From: Brevibacillus parabrevis
GTDB taxonomy: Bacteria; Bacillota; Bacilli; Brevibacillales; Brevibacillaceae
NCBI RefSeq assembly: GCF_003710905.1
Contig: NZ_RHHV01000021.1
Span: 1 to 64,000 of the forward strand
Direction: 5' to 3'
Length of the DNA stretch: 64,000 bases
Positions 34,305 to 44,600 of the stretch are shown here, piece by piece. The notes under the pieces were generated by a model. It ran no database searches. It was not told where the DNA came from and was given only the letters and a program-made list of their open reading frames with translations. Positions within the stretch are counted from its first letter, which is position 1. The number at the start of each line of letters is the position of its first letter. The translations under genes and the position numbers were made by a program.

Positions 34305-37300
34305 ATGTCGAGCACCATCAAAACGAATCAAATATCGCTTCCGAAAGGGGGAGGCGCCATTTCGGGAATGGGCGAAAAATTTCAGCAAAATGAGTTTACC
34401 GGAACCTTTTCGTTCAGCATCCCGCTCAGGCTTACTCCCAGCCGGGATTGTTCGCCCGAACTGCATCTTTCCTACAGTTCAGGGGAAGGCAACGGCATTT
34501 TTGGCCTTGGTTTCCATCTTTCCCTCCCCACAATATCACGAAAGACAGCAAAAGGCATCCCGCGCTATGACGATTCAGACATTTTTCAGCTCTCCCATGC
34601 AGATGACCTGGTTCGCCAGCCTGAACAAGGCGAGCGGCACACGGTCCGCGCAGGAGAAGACACGTATCAAGTTACGAAGTACCGCCCCCGCGTGGTCGAC
34701 GCCTATGACAAAATCGAGCGCTGGGTAAATATAGCGACAGGAAGCACGCATTGGCGAGTGACCGATCGCGAACAGTTCGTCCAGCTGTTTGGAAAAACCG
34801 AACAAGCAAGAATCAGTGATCCCGATGACCCTGCCCGCATTTACCAGTGGCTGCTGGAAGAAGCATTCGACCCAAAAGGCAACCACATTTCCTATGACTA
34901 CGAGTCCGACATTGTCTCCTCCAAAACCCCCGCGCACCAAGACGAGAAACGTATCCCATCAGCCAACAAGTATATCAGCCGCATACGTTACGGAAACAAA
35001 GTCCCTTATCAGGAAGGGGAGTCGCTACCTGACGTCTATCATTTCGAAGTTGTCTTTGACTACAGCTCTTCCGCAGATGCACGCCCTCTGACTTCGTTTG
35101 CAAACAGACCACCCGTTGCGTACCGAAGCGATTCCTTTTCCCAGTACCACGCCGGATTTGAAGTTCGGACAAGCCGCCTGTGCCGCAAAATGTGGCTGTT
35201 CCATCATTTCGAAGCCTTGGACCGCAGTCCGCTTCCCGTTCAATCCTACACCTTTTCGTATGAGCAAGCATCGACTGTATCGCTGTTGTCCAGTGTCGAG
35301 CTGACGGGTTTTCGCTGGGCGAATGGCGAGTATGCGCAAGAAAGCTTGCCGCCGCTTCTGTTGAACTATTCCCGCTTTGAGCCGACAGCGCAAACGTTCC
35401 AGTCGCTGCACGCGCTCGATCTGGCTGCTCTTCCCGCAATGGGACACGATTCTTCCGCAGAGCTGATCGATCTGTACGGCGAAGGAATCCCCGGTATTTT
35501 GTATCAGGATGAGGTTTCCGCCCTCTACCTGGAGCCGATATTGGCGCAGGACGAACAGGGAAGCGATATCGTCGCGTATGCGCGTCCGAAAGAACTGCCG
35601 ACTTTCCCTGCGGCGAATCATGTACCGTCGTCCAGTCAGCAGCTGATGGATTTGGCTGGAAACGGGGAGTTGGCACTGGTCGTTGCGACACTTTCGGAAG
35701 CGGGGTACTTTGCCAGCGGGCCAAGCAAAACGTGGCGTCCATGGAAGCCGTTTGCTTCGTTTACGAACGCTTTTTTTCAGGATGGACACGCGCTCGTTGA
35801 TTTGACCGGAGACGGACTGGCTGACTTGGTGCACATCGATCAGGAGACGATTACGTACTATCCGAGCAAGGGAACGGAAGGCTTTGGCGAGCCGGTGCGT
35901 GTATGGCGAAGAAGCGATTTGCCTCTGCCCCGACAGGAAACGAAGACAGAGGCAGTCAAGTTTGCCGACATGTTCGGCAGCGGGATGCAGCATCTTGTCA
36001 AGGTTGCCAACGGCAGTGTCCAATGCTGGCCGAATTTGGGCTACGGACGCTTCGGTGAGCCTGTAAGCATGGAAAATGCCCCGTATTTTGCCGACGGACT
36101 GGACGAATCCCGGTTGTTTCTCGTCGATGTGGACGGTTCAGGTACAGCGGATTTGATCTACGCCTATCCCGATCGGATTGATGTTTACTTGAACCAGAGC
36201 GGCCATTCCTTTCGCGAACCGTTCAGTGTCCCGTTGCCAGCCAGCTGGGACAGAATCAATCAGCTACAGTTTGCAGACGTGCATGGAAACGGCACGACTT
36301 CGCTCGTTTTCAGCGAAGAATACCCCACGACCAGACACTGGTGCTACGATTTTTGCTCTCGCCAAAAGCCGTACCTTTTGACCCGCATTGAAAACCAGTG
36401 CGGAGCAGAGACGCGCATTTCCTACCGCTCCTCCACTTATTTTTACATGAAAGACAAAGAGAATGAGTTTTTCTGGCAGCAGCATTTGCCTTTTCCCGTT
36501 CAGGTCGTCGAGAAGGTGGAGAGCATCGACTGGATATCCCAGGCGACGATGTGCACGCGGTACGCGTATCACCACGGCTACTACGACAGCGTGGAGCGGG
36601 AGTTTCGCGGCTTTGGCATGGTGGAACGGACAGACGCCGAGACACTTTCGGCAGAGGCGGAACCAACGGATGTGCCCCCTGTCTGGAGCAAAAGCTGGTA
36701 TCACACGGGAGCGGTTGCCGAATCCGGCGAATTGTCCCGGCAGTTTGCCCGCGAATACTACCAGGGCGACCTGCAAGCTTATCCGCTTCCGGACAGCACA
36801 CTCGTACAGGCAACAGCAGCAGGACAGCCCCCTCGCGATGTGATTGATGGCGAGACATTCCGGCAAGCCAGCCGCTCGTTGAAAGGCCAGCTTCTGCGCA
36901 GGGAAGTGTACGCGCCTGCTGCTGCGGTCGCCTTTGACGATCAGGACCCGGCTGCGCCGTACACCGTGGAGGAGATGAACTACTGCGTCCGTATGCTTCA
37001 AGTGCCTGAGCGAAGCGAGTATGGCGTGTTTGCGATCGAACCGCAAGAATCGATCTCGTACCATTACGAGCGCAAGTGTGCCGATCCGCGCATCGAGCAC
37101 AGCTTCGTTCTGGAAGTCGATGCGTATGGAAATGTCCTCAAGTCGTGCGCGGTTTCGTATGGACGAAGACAGGGCGCCCACACTTTTCCCGAGCAATTGA
37201 CGGGAAAAGTCGTGTACGAGGAAGCGACGGTGCTAAACAGCATCGGACAAAACGTGTACCTGCCGGGAGTTCCCGTCGAGCATAAAGTGTTCCACCTGAA

Positions 37301-40300
37301 AAATGTGACGCTCTCCCAAGAGCGGCCCTATGTTGCCAAAAACGAGCTGCTCAGCGCGATTGCCTCCATTCGTCCGTCTGAGGCTACGCCGCTCATCGGA
37401 TGGGAACGGCATTATTACTGGGACCCGATTCGCCAGGAACGCTATCCGCTGGGGGAAGTATCCGCGCAAAAGCTGCTTTGCCAAACAGAGACAGCCGTTG
37501 TAACGGAACAGCAGATCGTGGAGCGATTTGCCGAGGTACTGCCAGCGTCGCAACTGAACGAGTTGCTGCAACAAGAGGGCGGCCTTTTCTCGGACGGTGA
37601 TTTTTGGTGGAATCCCGGTTTGCTGGAAGTTCATTTGGAGGCGGCAGGATTTTATTTGCCGCAATTCGCCGTAGACCCGTTCGGCAATCGGACGACATAT
37701 CGCTACGACTCGTCCTACTTGTTCATCGAGCAGACGACAGATGCGCTCGGAAACGCGACGAGCGTGCAAAAGCTGGATTATCAGACGATGAAGCCTGCGC
37801 AAGTCCTCGATCCAAACGGCAACTGCACAGAAGTGTTGTTCGACCCGTTCGGACGTGTGATCGCGATGTCGTACTACGGGACTGAAGGGGGAGTGGCGAC
37901 AGGCTTCCAGCCGCTGTCCGCCTATGTGGAGCGCGGACGTCCCGATCTGGATCGCCTTTTGCACAGCCCGGATGGCGGTCGCTTTTATGTGCAGGGAGCG
38001 GCGTGCTTCTTTGCTTACGACGACTTCGCCTGGGCAGAGCGCAAACAACCGATCGTTTCGATCCAGCTCAACGCGCAAGATTATGCATCGAGCGAATCTC
38101 GACCTGCTTTTACCCAGTTGACGTACCTCGACGGATTTGGCCGCGAGCACCAGCAGATGGTGAAGGTCGAGCCGGGAGCGGCGTACGGCCCGGACGGAAA
38201 ACTTTTGCCTGACCCGGTAGAGCCGCGATGGCTGGCGACGGGACGTACTCTCTACAACAACAAGGGCAAGCCGGTAAAAGAGTACGAGCCTTACTATTCG
38301 TCCTCGTACGTCTACGTCGACGATCCGGTGCTGCGGACGTTCGGAGTTTCTTCCACGCTCACCTACGATCCGCTCGGGCGCGTCATCCGGGTCGATACGG
38401 CCAAAGGCTTTTTTACGCGGGTTCGCTTTACCGCATGGTCCGAATGGCACGAAGACGAAAACGATACGATCCTCGAATCCCGCTATTACCAACAGCATGT
38501 GGACGACGAGGACCCTGCTTTTCAACAGGACAGGCTGGCGCTGCAAAAAGCAAGCCTGTTCGCCGGGACTCCAGTCGAAAAACAGCTCAACTGCGACGGC
38601 AAAACGATCCGCTTGATTCAAAAAGCAGAAGGAATAGTTGCTCCTGACGATTTTACTGCGCTGGGCTTGTCGATCAGCCAGGCAAAAGAATTGTTCCAGG
38701 AGCTGCAAACAAAGCAATTCGTCGATTTTCGCGGGGCTTTGACTTATTTGTTCCAACCTGAACGGGCAGGCTTCACCCTCGGACTCAGCGCTCCATACGC
38801 TTCACAGGAAGCGGCTGTGATCAGCAAGCTGTCGTCCGTTCAAAAGACAGGCGCAGAGCTTGCGGCTTGCTACGAATGGGACGTCCGGGGGAACCAGATC
38901 AGCGGCGCTGACCCGCGCCTGGCCAAGTCCGGCGAGCGCAACTTCTTCACGCAATACGACCTGGCGGGCAACATTTTGTACAAAAAGAGCGCAGACGCCG
39001 GGGAACGCTGGCAGCTTTCAAACATGTTCGGGCACGTCATTTTGACGCGAGATGCGAACAATCAGCTTTTGCGCTACAAATACGATGCGCTAGGGCGGCT
39101 GAGCGAAACGATTCGCCAGGATGAAGGGAAGTCTTTTGTCCTGGAACGGATCGTGTACGGAGACAGCCCAGCAGCCCAGCAGGCTTTAGCAGGGGAAGAT
39201 CCGGCGAAGTTCAACCTGCGCGGGCAAATTTACCAGCAGTACGACCAGGCAGGATTGGTTACGCATCACGTGTACGATCTGGGCGGCTCCATGCTTCGGG
39301 CAAGCAGACAGCTGTGCACCAGCTATCGCGAGCAGACCGACTGGGGAAGCGGGCAGGAGCCGAGCACGCTTTTGGAACCAACGGTGTACACGACTTCCTA
39401 CGAGTACGATGCGTTGGCGCGTTTGACTGTCGCTACCGCTCCCAACGGGCTTGCGCAGCAATACGAATACCATTTGTCGGGGCTGTTGGACAAGCTGCTG
39501 GTCAAACAAACTCCAGAATCGCCAGCCGAGCCGTATGTGGCAGGCATTTCCTACGACGCAAAAGGCCAGCGCACCCGCATTCAATACGGAAACGATGTAG
39601 TGACCAAATACGAGTACGAGCCTGCGACATTCCGCTTGCTTCGCGCGATCAGCACGCGGCAGGCGGACCGCAAGCTGATGCAGGACATTGTCTACACGTA
39701 TGATCCCGTTGGCAATATCGCATGCGTAACGGATCAGGCGCTGTCCACTGTTTTTGCCAATCAGCAAGTGGTAAAACCGCAGTCTGTCTACACGTACGAT
39801 GCTCTCTACCGCTTGATCGAAGGGACAGGCCGTGAGCATCCGGGCATGTCGCCGCAAGCGGAGTCTGCCGGGGCTTTTGCCGATAGCGGCTTTGTCCCGC
39901 TGTCAAACGTACCGCTTAACGACCAGCAGCAACTGCGCAACTACACTCGCCGCTTCACGTACGACGCTGCCGGAAACTTGTTCTTGACCAAGCATCTGAC
40001 CGGGACTGATTCCGGCTCGTGGACACGGCAAATGACCGTTTCGGAACGCTCCAATCGGGCAGTCGAAACCGAACTGTTGTCCGCCAGTGCGACTGGGCTT
40101 CCGCTGACAGCCGGGCAAATCGATGACTTTTTCGACCGAAACGGCAATGCCATCCGCATGGTCGGGATCGACGAGATCGCCTGGAACGAACGGAACAACA
40201 TTCGCCAGGTGACGGTCATCGCGCGGGAATCCGGCTTTTCGGACAGCGAGTATTACGTGTATGACAGCGGCGGAACCCGCATTCGCAAAGTGACAGAGCG

Positions 40301-41633
40301 CTATGCGAACAACAACACAGTCGTGCACAGAGAAGAAACGATATACATGGGAACTTTTGAAATCAGGCGCACGCTGCAAGGAAGCCAGCTCAAAGAGGAA
40401 AAGCACACGCAAAAAATCATGGACGGGCAGCATTGCATCGCCGTCTGCCTCTCCTGGACAGAAGGTCTTCCATCCGACGTGACCAGCAATCCGCAAATCC
40501 GCTTCCAACTGGAAAATCATTTAGGCTCGGCCGTGCTGGAGACGGATGCATCCGGCAAAATCATCAGCCTGGAAGAATATTACCCGTACGGCGGCACGTC
40601 ACTCATCGCAGGCACCAGCCTGCAAGAAGTAAAGCGGAAGCTGTATCGCTACGGCGGAAAAGAAAGAGATTCGCTCACTGGCTTTTATTACTACGGCGCC
40701 CGCTACTTTGCGCCGTGGCTGGGCAGGTGGATCAATCCCGATCCGGCGGGGGAAGTCGACGGCTTGAATTTGTTCGTATTCGCCCAAAACAACCCGTTGG
40801 TCTTCCGCGATGCAGGGGGCTACGTGTCGATCAAACAGGCCAAAAAGAATGCAAACGGCGGCAAATCGAAACCGAAAAAGAAAAAGCTTTCGGTCAAACG
40901 GGACACCGACAAATACTTCCGCTTTTCCGGGCGGCCCGATTTCGACTCGGCGGGGAAAAAGATCAAGCTGAAAAAGGAACAGGATCGCCGCCACGTCATT
41001 GGCTACGACGATGTGATCAGACCGTCCTACGAGCGCATCATCAACCTGGTGATCAAAAATGCAGGGAAAGAGAAGTTCATCAAGTGGCAGATGAAACGCT
41101 ATCAAAAATATAAAATCACCCGCGCTCCCAAAGAATCCGCACCAGTGGAGAAGCATTTGACTTTTGGTTTAACCAAGCTGAACAGTACGCCAGGCAACCT
41201 GAATCCAGAAAACGCTCACGAAAACCAGGCGATCGAAAAAGTGCGGGAACAGGCGCTTCTCGTAGAGGAAAGACTGGGGAAAGCTTTTTCGGAGTCCATC
41301 CCGACTTTGGACGAAGTGAAAACGATCATGAAGACGGGCTTCAAGCTCAGCGACGGCGGCACGCCAATCAAGGACTATGCCGATTCGGTGCGCAAGTTCG
41401 TGCACAAGCGGATTGACGAAGCGACAGATGTGATTCAACTGAGCAGAATCTTGCATGAGACCAAAGTATCGACGGGCGTTGATTTGAATAAAGGAAGCGG
41501 CACCAAAGAACAAACTTCCTTCGCCTTGAGCTATATCGAGAAGGTGACGGAAGCGAGCGATCCGAACAGCACGATGACCGATGAGGAACGTCTGGATGTG
41601 GTCTGGTCATTGCGGGCTATTCCGAAGAATTAA
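34305..41633 (+). CDS. Fused TcB-TcC component of an insecticidal Tc toxin complex
   Basis: A 2442-residue protein. Residues 1 to about 340 are the SpvB-type region (SLPKGGGAISGMGEKF, SYSSGEGNGIFGLGF). Residues about 385-665 hold FG-GAP-like propeller repeats (DLTGDGLADLV, DVDGSGTADLI). TcB middle regions and many RHS/YD repeats follow. The RHS core ends YYYGARYFAPWLGRWINPDP and then RDAGG (Asp2169-Gly2172), the self-cleavage site region in TcC proteins. The last 270 residues, starting with a Lys-rich stretch, are the variable effector. By family knowledge TcB-TcC forms a shell holding the cleaved effector and docks on TcA. TcB and TcC are commonly separate; here they are one chain. The ATG at 34305 has only a weak ribosome site. 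Confidence 0.9.
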   Translation: MSSTIKTNQISLPKGGGAISGMGEKFQQNEFTGTFSFSIPLRLTPSRDCSPELHLSYSSGEGNGIFGLGFHLSLPTISRKTAKGIPRYDDSDIFQLSHADDLVRQPEQGERHTVRAGEDTYQVTKYRPRVVDAYDKIERWVNIATGSTHWRVTDREQFVQLFGKTEQARISDPDDPARIYQWLLEEAFDPKGNHISYDYESDIVSSKTPAHQDEKRIPSANKYISRIRYGNKVPYQEGESLPDVYHFEVVFDYSSSADARPLTSFANRPPVAYRSDSFSQYHAGFEVRTSRLCRKMWLFHHFEALDRSPLPVQSYTFSYEQASTVSLLSSVELTGFRWANGEYAQESLPPLLLNYSRFEPTAQTFQSLHALDLAALPAMGHDSSAELIDLYGEGIPGILYQDEVSALYLEPILAQDEQGSDIVAYARPKELPTFPAANHVPSSSQQLMDLAGNGELALVVATLSEAGYFASGPSKTWRPWKPFASFTNAFFQDGHALVDLTGDGLADLVHIDQETITYYPSKGTEGFGEPVRVWRRSDLPLPRQETKTEAVKFADMFGSGMQHLVKVANGSVQCWPNLGYGRFGEPVSMENAPYFADGLDESRLFLVDVDGSGTADLIYAYPDRIDVYLNQSGHSFREPFSVPLPASWDRINQLQFADVHGNGTTSLVFSEEYPTTRHWCYDFCSRQKPYLLTRIENQCGAETRISYRSSTYFYMKDKENEFFWQQHLPFPVQVVEKVESIDWISQATMCTRYAYHHGYYDSVEREFRGFGMVERTDAETLSAEAEPTDVPPVWSKSWYHTGAVAESGELSRQFAREYYQGDLQAYPLPDSTLVQATAAGQPPRDVIDGETFRQASRSLKGQLLRREVYAPAAAVAFDDQDPAAPYTVEEMNYCVRMLQVPERSEYGVFAIEPQESISYHYERKCADPRIEHSFVLEVDAYGNVLKSCAVSYGRRQGAHTFPEQLTGKVVYEEATVLNSIGQNVYLPGVPVEHKVFHLKNVTLSQERPYVAKNELLSAIASIRPSEATPLIGWERHYYWDPIRQERYPLGEVSAQKLLCQTETAVVTEQQIVERFAEVLPASQLNELLQQEGGLFSDGDFWWNPGLLEVHLEAAGFYLPQFAVDPFGNRTTYRYDSSYLFIEQTTDALGNATSVQKLDYQTMKPAQVLDPNGNCTEVLFDPFGRVIAMSYYGTEGGVATGFQPLSAYVERGRPDLDRLLHSPDGGRFYVQGAACFFAYDDFAWAERKQPIVSIQLNAQDYASSESRPAFTQLTYLDGFGREHQQMVKVEPGAAYGPDGKLLPDPVEPRWLATGRTLYNNKGKPVKEYEPYYSSSYVYVDDPVLRTFGVSSTLTYDPLGRVIRVDTAKGFFTRVRFTAWSEWHEDENDTILESRYYQQHVDDEDPAFQQDRLALQKASLFAGTPVEKQLNCDGKTIRLIQKAEGIVAPDDFTALGLSISQAKELFQELQTKQFVDFRGALTYLFQPERAGFTLGLSAPYASQEAAVISKLSSVQKTGAELAACYEWDVRGNQISGADPRLAKSGERNFFTQYDLAGNILYKKSADAGERWQLSNMFGHVILTRDANNQLLRYKYDALGRLSETIRQDEGKSFVLERIVYGDSPAAQQALAGEDPAKFNLRGQIYQQYDQAGLVTHHVYDLGGSMLRASRQLCTSYREQTDWGSGQEPSTLLEPTVYTTSYEYDALARLTVATAPNGLAQQYEYHLSGLLDKLLVKQTPESPAEPYVAGISYDAKGQRTRIQYGNDVVTKYEYEPATFRLLRAISTRQADRKLMQDIVYTYDPVGNIACVTDQALSTVFANQQVVKPQSVYTYDALYRLIEGTGREHPGMSPQAESAGAFADSGFVPLSNVPLNDQQQLRNYTRRFTYDAAGNLFLTKHLTGTDSGSWTRQMTVSERSNRAVETELLSASATGLPLTAGQIDDFFDRNGNAIRMVGIDEIAWNERNNIRQVTVIARESGFSDSEYYVYDSGGTRIRKVTERYANNNTVVHREETIYMGTFEIRRTLQGSQLKEEKHTQKIMDGQHCIAVCLSWTEGLPSDVTSNPQIRFQLENHLGSAVLETDASGKIISLEEYYPYGGTSLIAGTSLQEVKRKLYRYGGKERDSLTGFYYYGARYFAPWLGRWINPDPAGEVDGLNLFVFAQNNPLVFRDAGGYVSIKQAKKNANGGKSKPKKKKLSVKRDTDKYFRFSGRPDFDSAGKKIKLKKEQDRRHVIGYDDVIRPSYERIINLVIKNAGKEKFIKWQMKRYQKYKITRAPKESAPVEKHLTFGLTKLNSTPGNLNPENAHENQAIEKVREQALLVEERLGKAFSESIPTLDEVKTIMKTGFKLSDGGTPIKDYADSVRKFVHKRIDEATDVIQLSRILHETKVSTGVDLNKGSGTKEQTSFALSYIEKVTEASDPNSTMTDEERLDVVWSLRAIPKN
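40821..41633 (+). other. Variable effector domain of the TcB-TcC fusion
   Basis: Residues 2173-2442. It opens with a basic linker (GKSKPKKKKLSVKR). A segment KEQDRRHVIGYDDVIRPSYE and a later LNSTPGNLNPENAHENQAI recall nuclease-type polymorphic toxin tips with conserved RRH and N-rich motifs. An Asp/Glu-rich helical tail ends the protein. It matches no effector I can name with confidence (not an obvious ADP-ribosyltransferase). No immunity gene is adjacent, as is usual for Tc effectors aimed at eukaryotic cells. Confidence 0.6.
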
Positions 41634-41657
41634 AAAACAGGGAATGAGGAGAATCGT

Positions 41658-44600
41658 ATGAATGACCAATCGTTTTCCCCCATTGACAGTCCTTCTCTCG
41701 CACGCTTTTTTGCACAAAACCCGGATATACACGCAGCGACTTTTCCCTTTCATAAAGAAGAGGCTGTCGCACAGCTGAACTGGGAGGGGATCGACCGGCA
41801 GGAAGCCATTCCGGAACTCCGTGCCTATCAGCGGCTGCTGCAAATTTACCCAGATCCACAGGTGGCGAAACTGTTGCTGCAAACAGATGTCACGGATGCG
41901 CCGCCACCCGCCCTGCTAAAAAGCGCCGCGGCTGCTTCGGCCCGTTCCGAGCGATTTGATTCTGCGCACAAGATCACTTCGCTCAGCCGGGAGCATTTTC
42001 TCGCCAAAGTCGGGCCGCAACTGGGCGAGTCTGGCCCGCAAAAAGCGGGAGAAATCTACGATAACGCAGCGCATATCCGCAATCAGACGATGCACGTGTG
42101 GGCGAATCTTGTTCAGCTGCAAGCGCCGCACTATCAGGCGCTTTCCGTGAACGCGACCTCTCCCGATATTTTGGACCATTACACCTCCTTGCCGAGTTAC
42201 GACGAGCTGTTCGGCAGCTTGAACTATTGCGAGTGCCAGGATTGCCAATCGATTTTTGGGCCTGCCGCCTACTTCGTCGATTTGATGCGGGTGATCGAAC
42301 AGTACGTGACCAAGCCGAATGCAAAAGAGATCGACAAGGGGATGTCCCTGCTGGAACGTCGAGCCGATTTGGCAAAGATCGAGCTGACGTGCGAGAACAC
42401 GAACAAGACGATGCCGTACTTGACGATCGTCAACGAGCGTCTGGAGGAAGCGGTACAAGAGGCGTGGGGAGGTCAGGACAAACTGTACCCGTCACTGGCG
42501 AAGGCGAGCTATCCGTCCGCGCTGCCTTTCCATTTGCCGCTGGCGAAAATCCGGATTTACTTGCAGCGATTGTCCGTTCAACTGGAAGCTGTGTATCGCA
42601 CTTTGCCTTCCCAGCCAAAAGATGTCGCAGCCCATACGCTGGGCTTGTCGCCAGAAGAGTGGCAGCTGATTGCTACAAGCGAAAGCGACGTGCAAAAGCT
42701 CCAGACGTACTTTGGTGTCAGCGATTTGGCTCAGTTGACAGACGCTTCGGTTTTTTGCAAAAAGACCGGATTGAAAGTGACCGACCTGCGGCAGTTGCTG
42801 GAACAAGACCTCTCGGCAGACGAACAGAAAGCCGGGATTGCCAATAACTTTTTTATTAACCGCGATCTCGCAGCACCTGTTGCCCTGGTGCTCGCCGAAG
42901 ATTCCTCGCAACTGCAAAACCTCGTTCCAAAGGCGCTGGACCGCATTCATCGCTTTTTGCGCCTGACCCGCAAGCTGGGGTGGAGCTACGCCGAGCTGGA
43001 TTGGGTTTTGCATGTGCTCAACCCGGATACGGTGGCGCTCGATGAGGCGGCCTTGATCGGGATCGCTGCCATCGAGAAGCTGAGAAGAGACACGGGCTTG
43101 TCTGTCCTGGCAGCATGCGCTCTGCTCTACGACTTGAAGACATACGGCGATGCTTTATTTGATCAGGTTTACAACGGGAGCGGAATGAGCGTCTACCATC
43201 CAAAAGATGCAGGCAGTGAAAACTATCGCTGGAACCAACTGTACAAACAAGACGCAGCGGTATGGAAAATCGGGGCGACGGACGAAGCAAATCGCAAGCA
43301 GGCGGGGCGGATTGCGGGCGGTTTGGGGCTTCAGCAGGACGATCTCAGCGCACTGGCAGAAGCTTTGTTTGGAGCAAGCGCGGAAGTAAGCCTGACCGTC
43401 GCCAATCTGTCCAAGCTGTACCAGCACGTCAAGCTCGCGGCGCTGCTGAAGCTGCCTGTAGCCCAGTACATCAAGTTCCGCCAGCTGACAGGCACTTCTT
43501 TCGCGGAACGGCAATCAGCCGCACAAATTTCTGATTTGCTTGGACAAGCCAGCCAGCTGCGCCGGATGAATCTGCAAGTGTACGAGCTGGACTACGTTAT
43601 GAACGCGGTCACAAGCCCGTTTGTGCAAGTTGCGTATCAGGACAAAGATGTCGACCCGTGGCTGAAAAATCTGCCTGCTCTGACGGCGAGCACGGCGGAA
43701 GATGCCGACCAGCAAAAGAAAGAGCAGGAAGAAAAAATCAGGCAGCAAATCGCTTCTTTCCTCAGTGCGCGAACGGAGCAGATCGATCACTTGCTGCATC
43801 TGGCCGGGCGCCAAGAGGTAGCCGATCTTTTCCTGAGCGAGAAGAGCAAAAAGGAAGCTGTGCAACTGTTGCAGCTGCTGTCTCGCTGGCTGTTGCTGAC
43901 GCGAAAACTGCGACTGACCAACGACGAGCTGGACAATCTCGGTGACGCCAAAGCGGCGTATGGCATTGCCGATGTCAGCGCATTAACGCTGAAAAACATA
44001 CTCGATCTGGGCAGATGGAAAGAGCTTCGAGCAAGCTTTGCGGATACGACTGGCAATCTGTTTGCCTTCATGAGCGCTGCGAGTGATGAACAACGGGCAA
44101 GCGCGCTGGCTGATCTGACGGGACGGCCGTTGGGACAGATTTCCCGCCTTCTCGGTTTGTTTGCTGCGGCAGGCAACCGGGTTGACCAATTGGCAGCAAC
44201 GAGCCGCGCCATCGACCTTTTGGGAGCAACAGGCGCAGACCCTGAGTTTCTTTTGCACCTGCAAAGTGTTTGCACAAAAGGCGTGGACGAAGCATGGGAC
44301 GATTATGAAAAGACAGCAGATGACCTGCTTGCGCTGGTGCGAGCGCGACTGGCGGTTGCCAACTGGGACGAATGCTTCGCCCAGATCGACGGGGAAATCC
44401 AGGAGCAGAAACGCACCGTGCTGATCGCAACGGCATTGGTGGAGCTTCCGAAAACGCCGGAGCGCGCCTGGATTACCAATTCGCGCAGGCTGTACGAGTA
44501 TTTGCTGATCGACGTGGAGATGGGCGGGACGACACGCATCTCCTACATCAAAGAGGCGCTGAATGCAGCGCAGCTGTATTTGAGTCGTTGCCGCGAGCTG

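Noticed and set aside
34145..34393. Possible small gene or leader peptide before the TcB-TcC gene
   Set aside because: No ribosome site, overlaps the promoter -35/-10 and the true start in another frame; low-complexity basic sequence.
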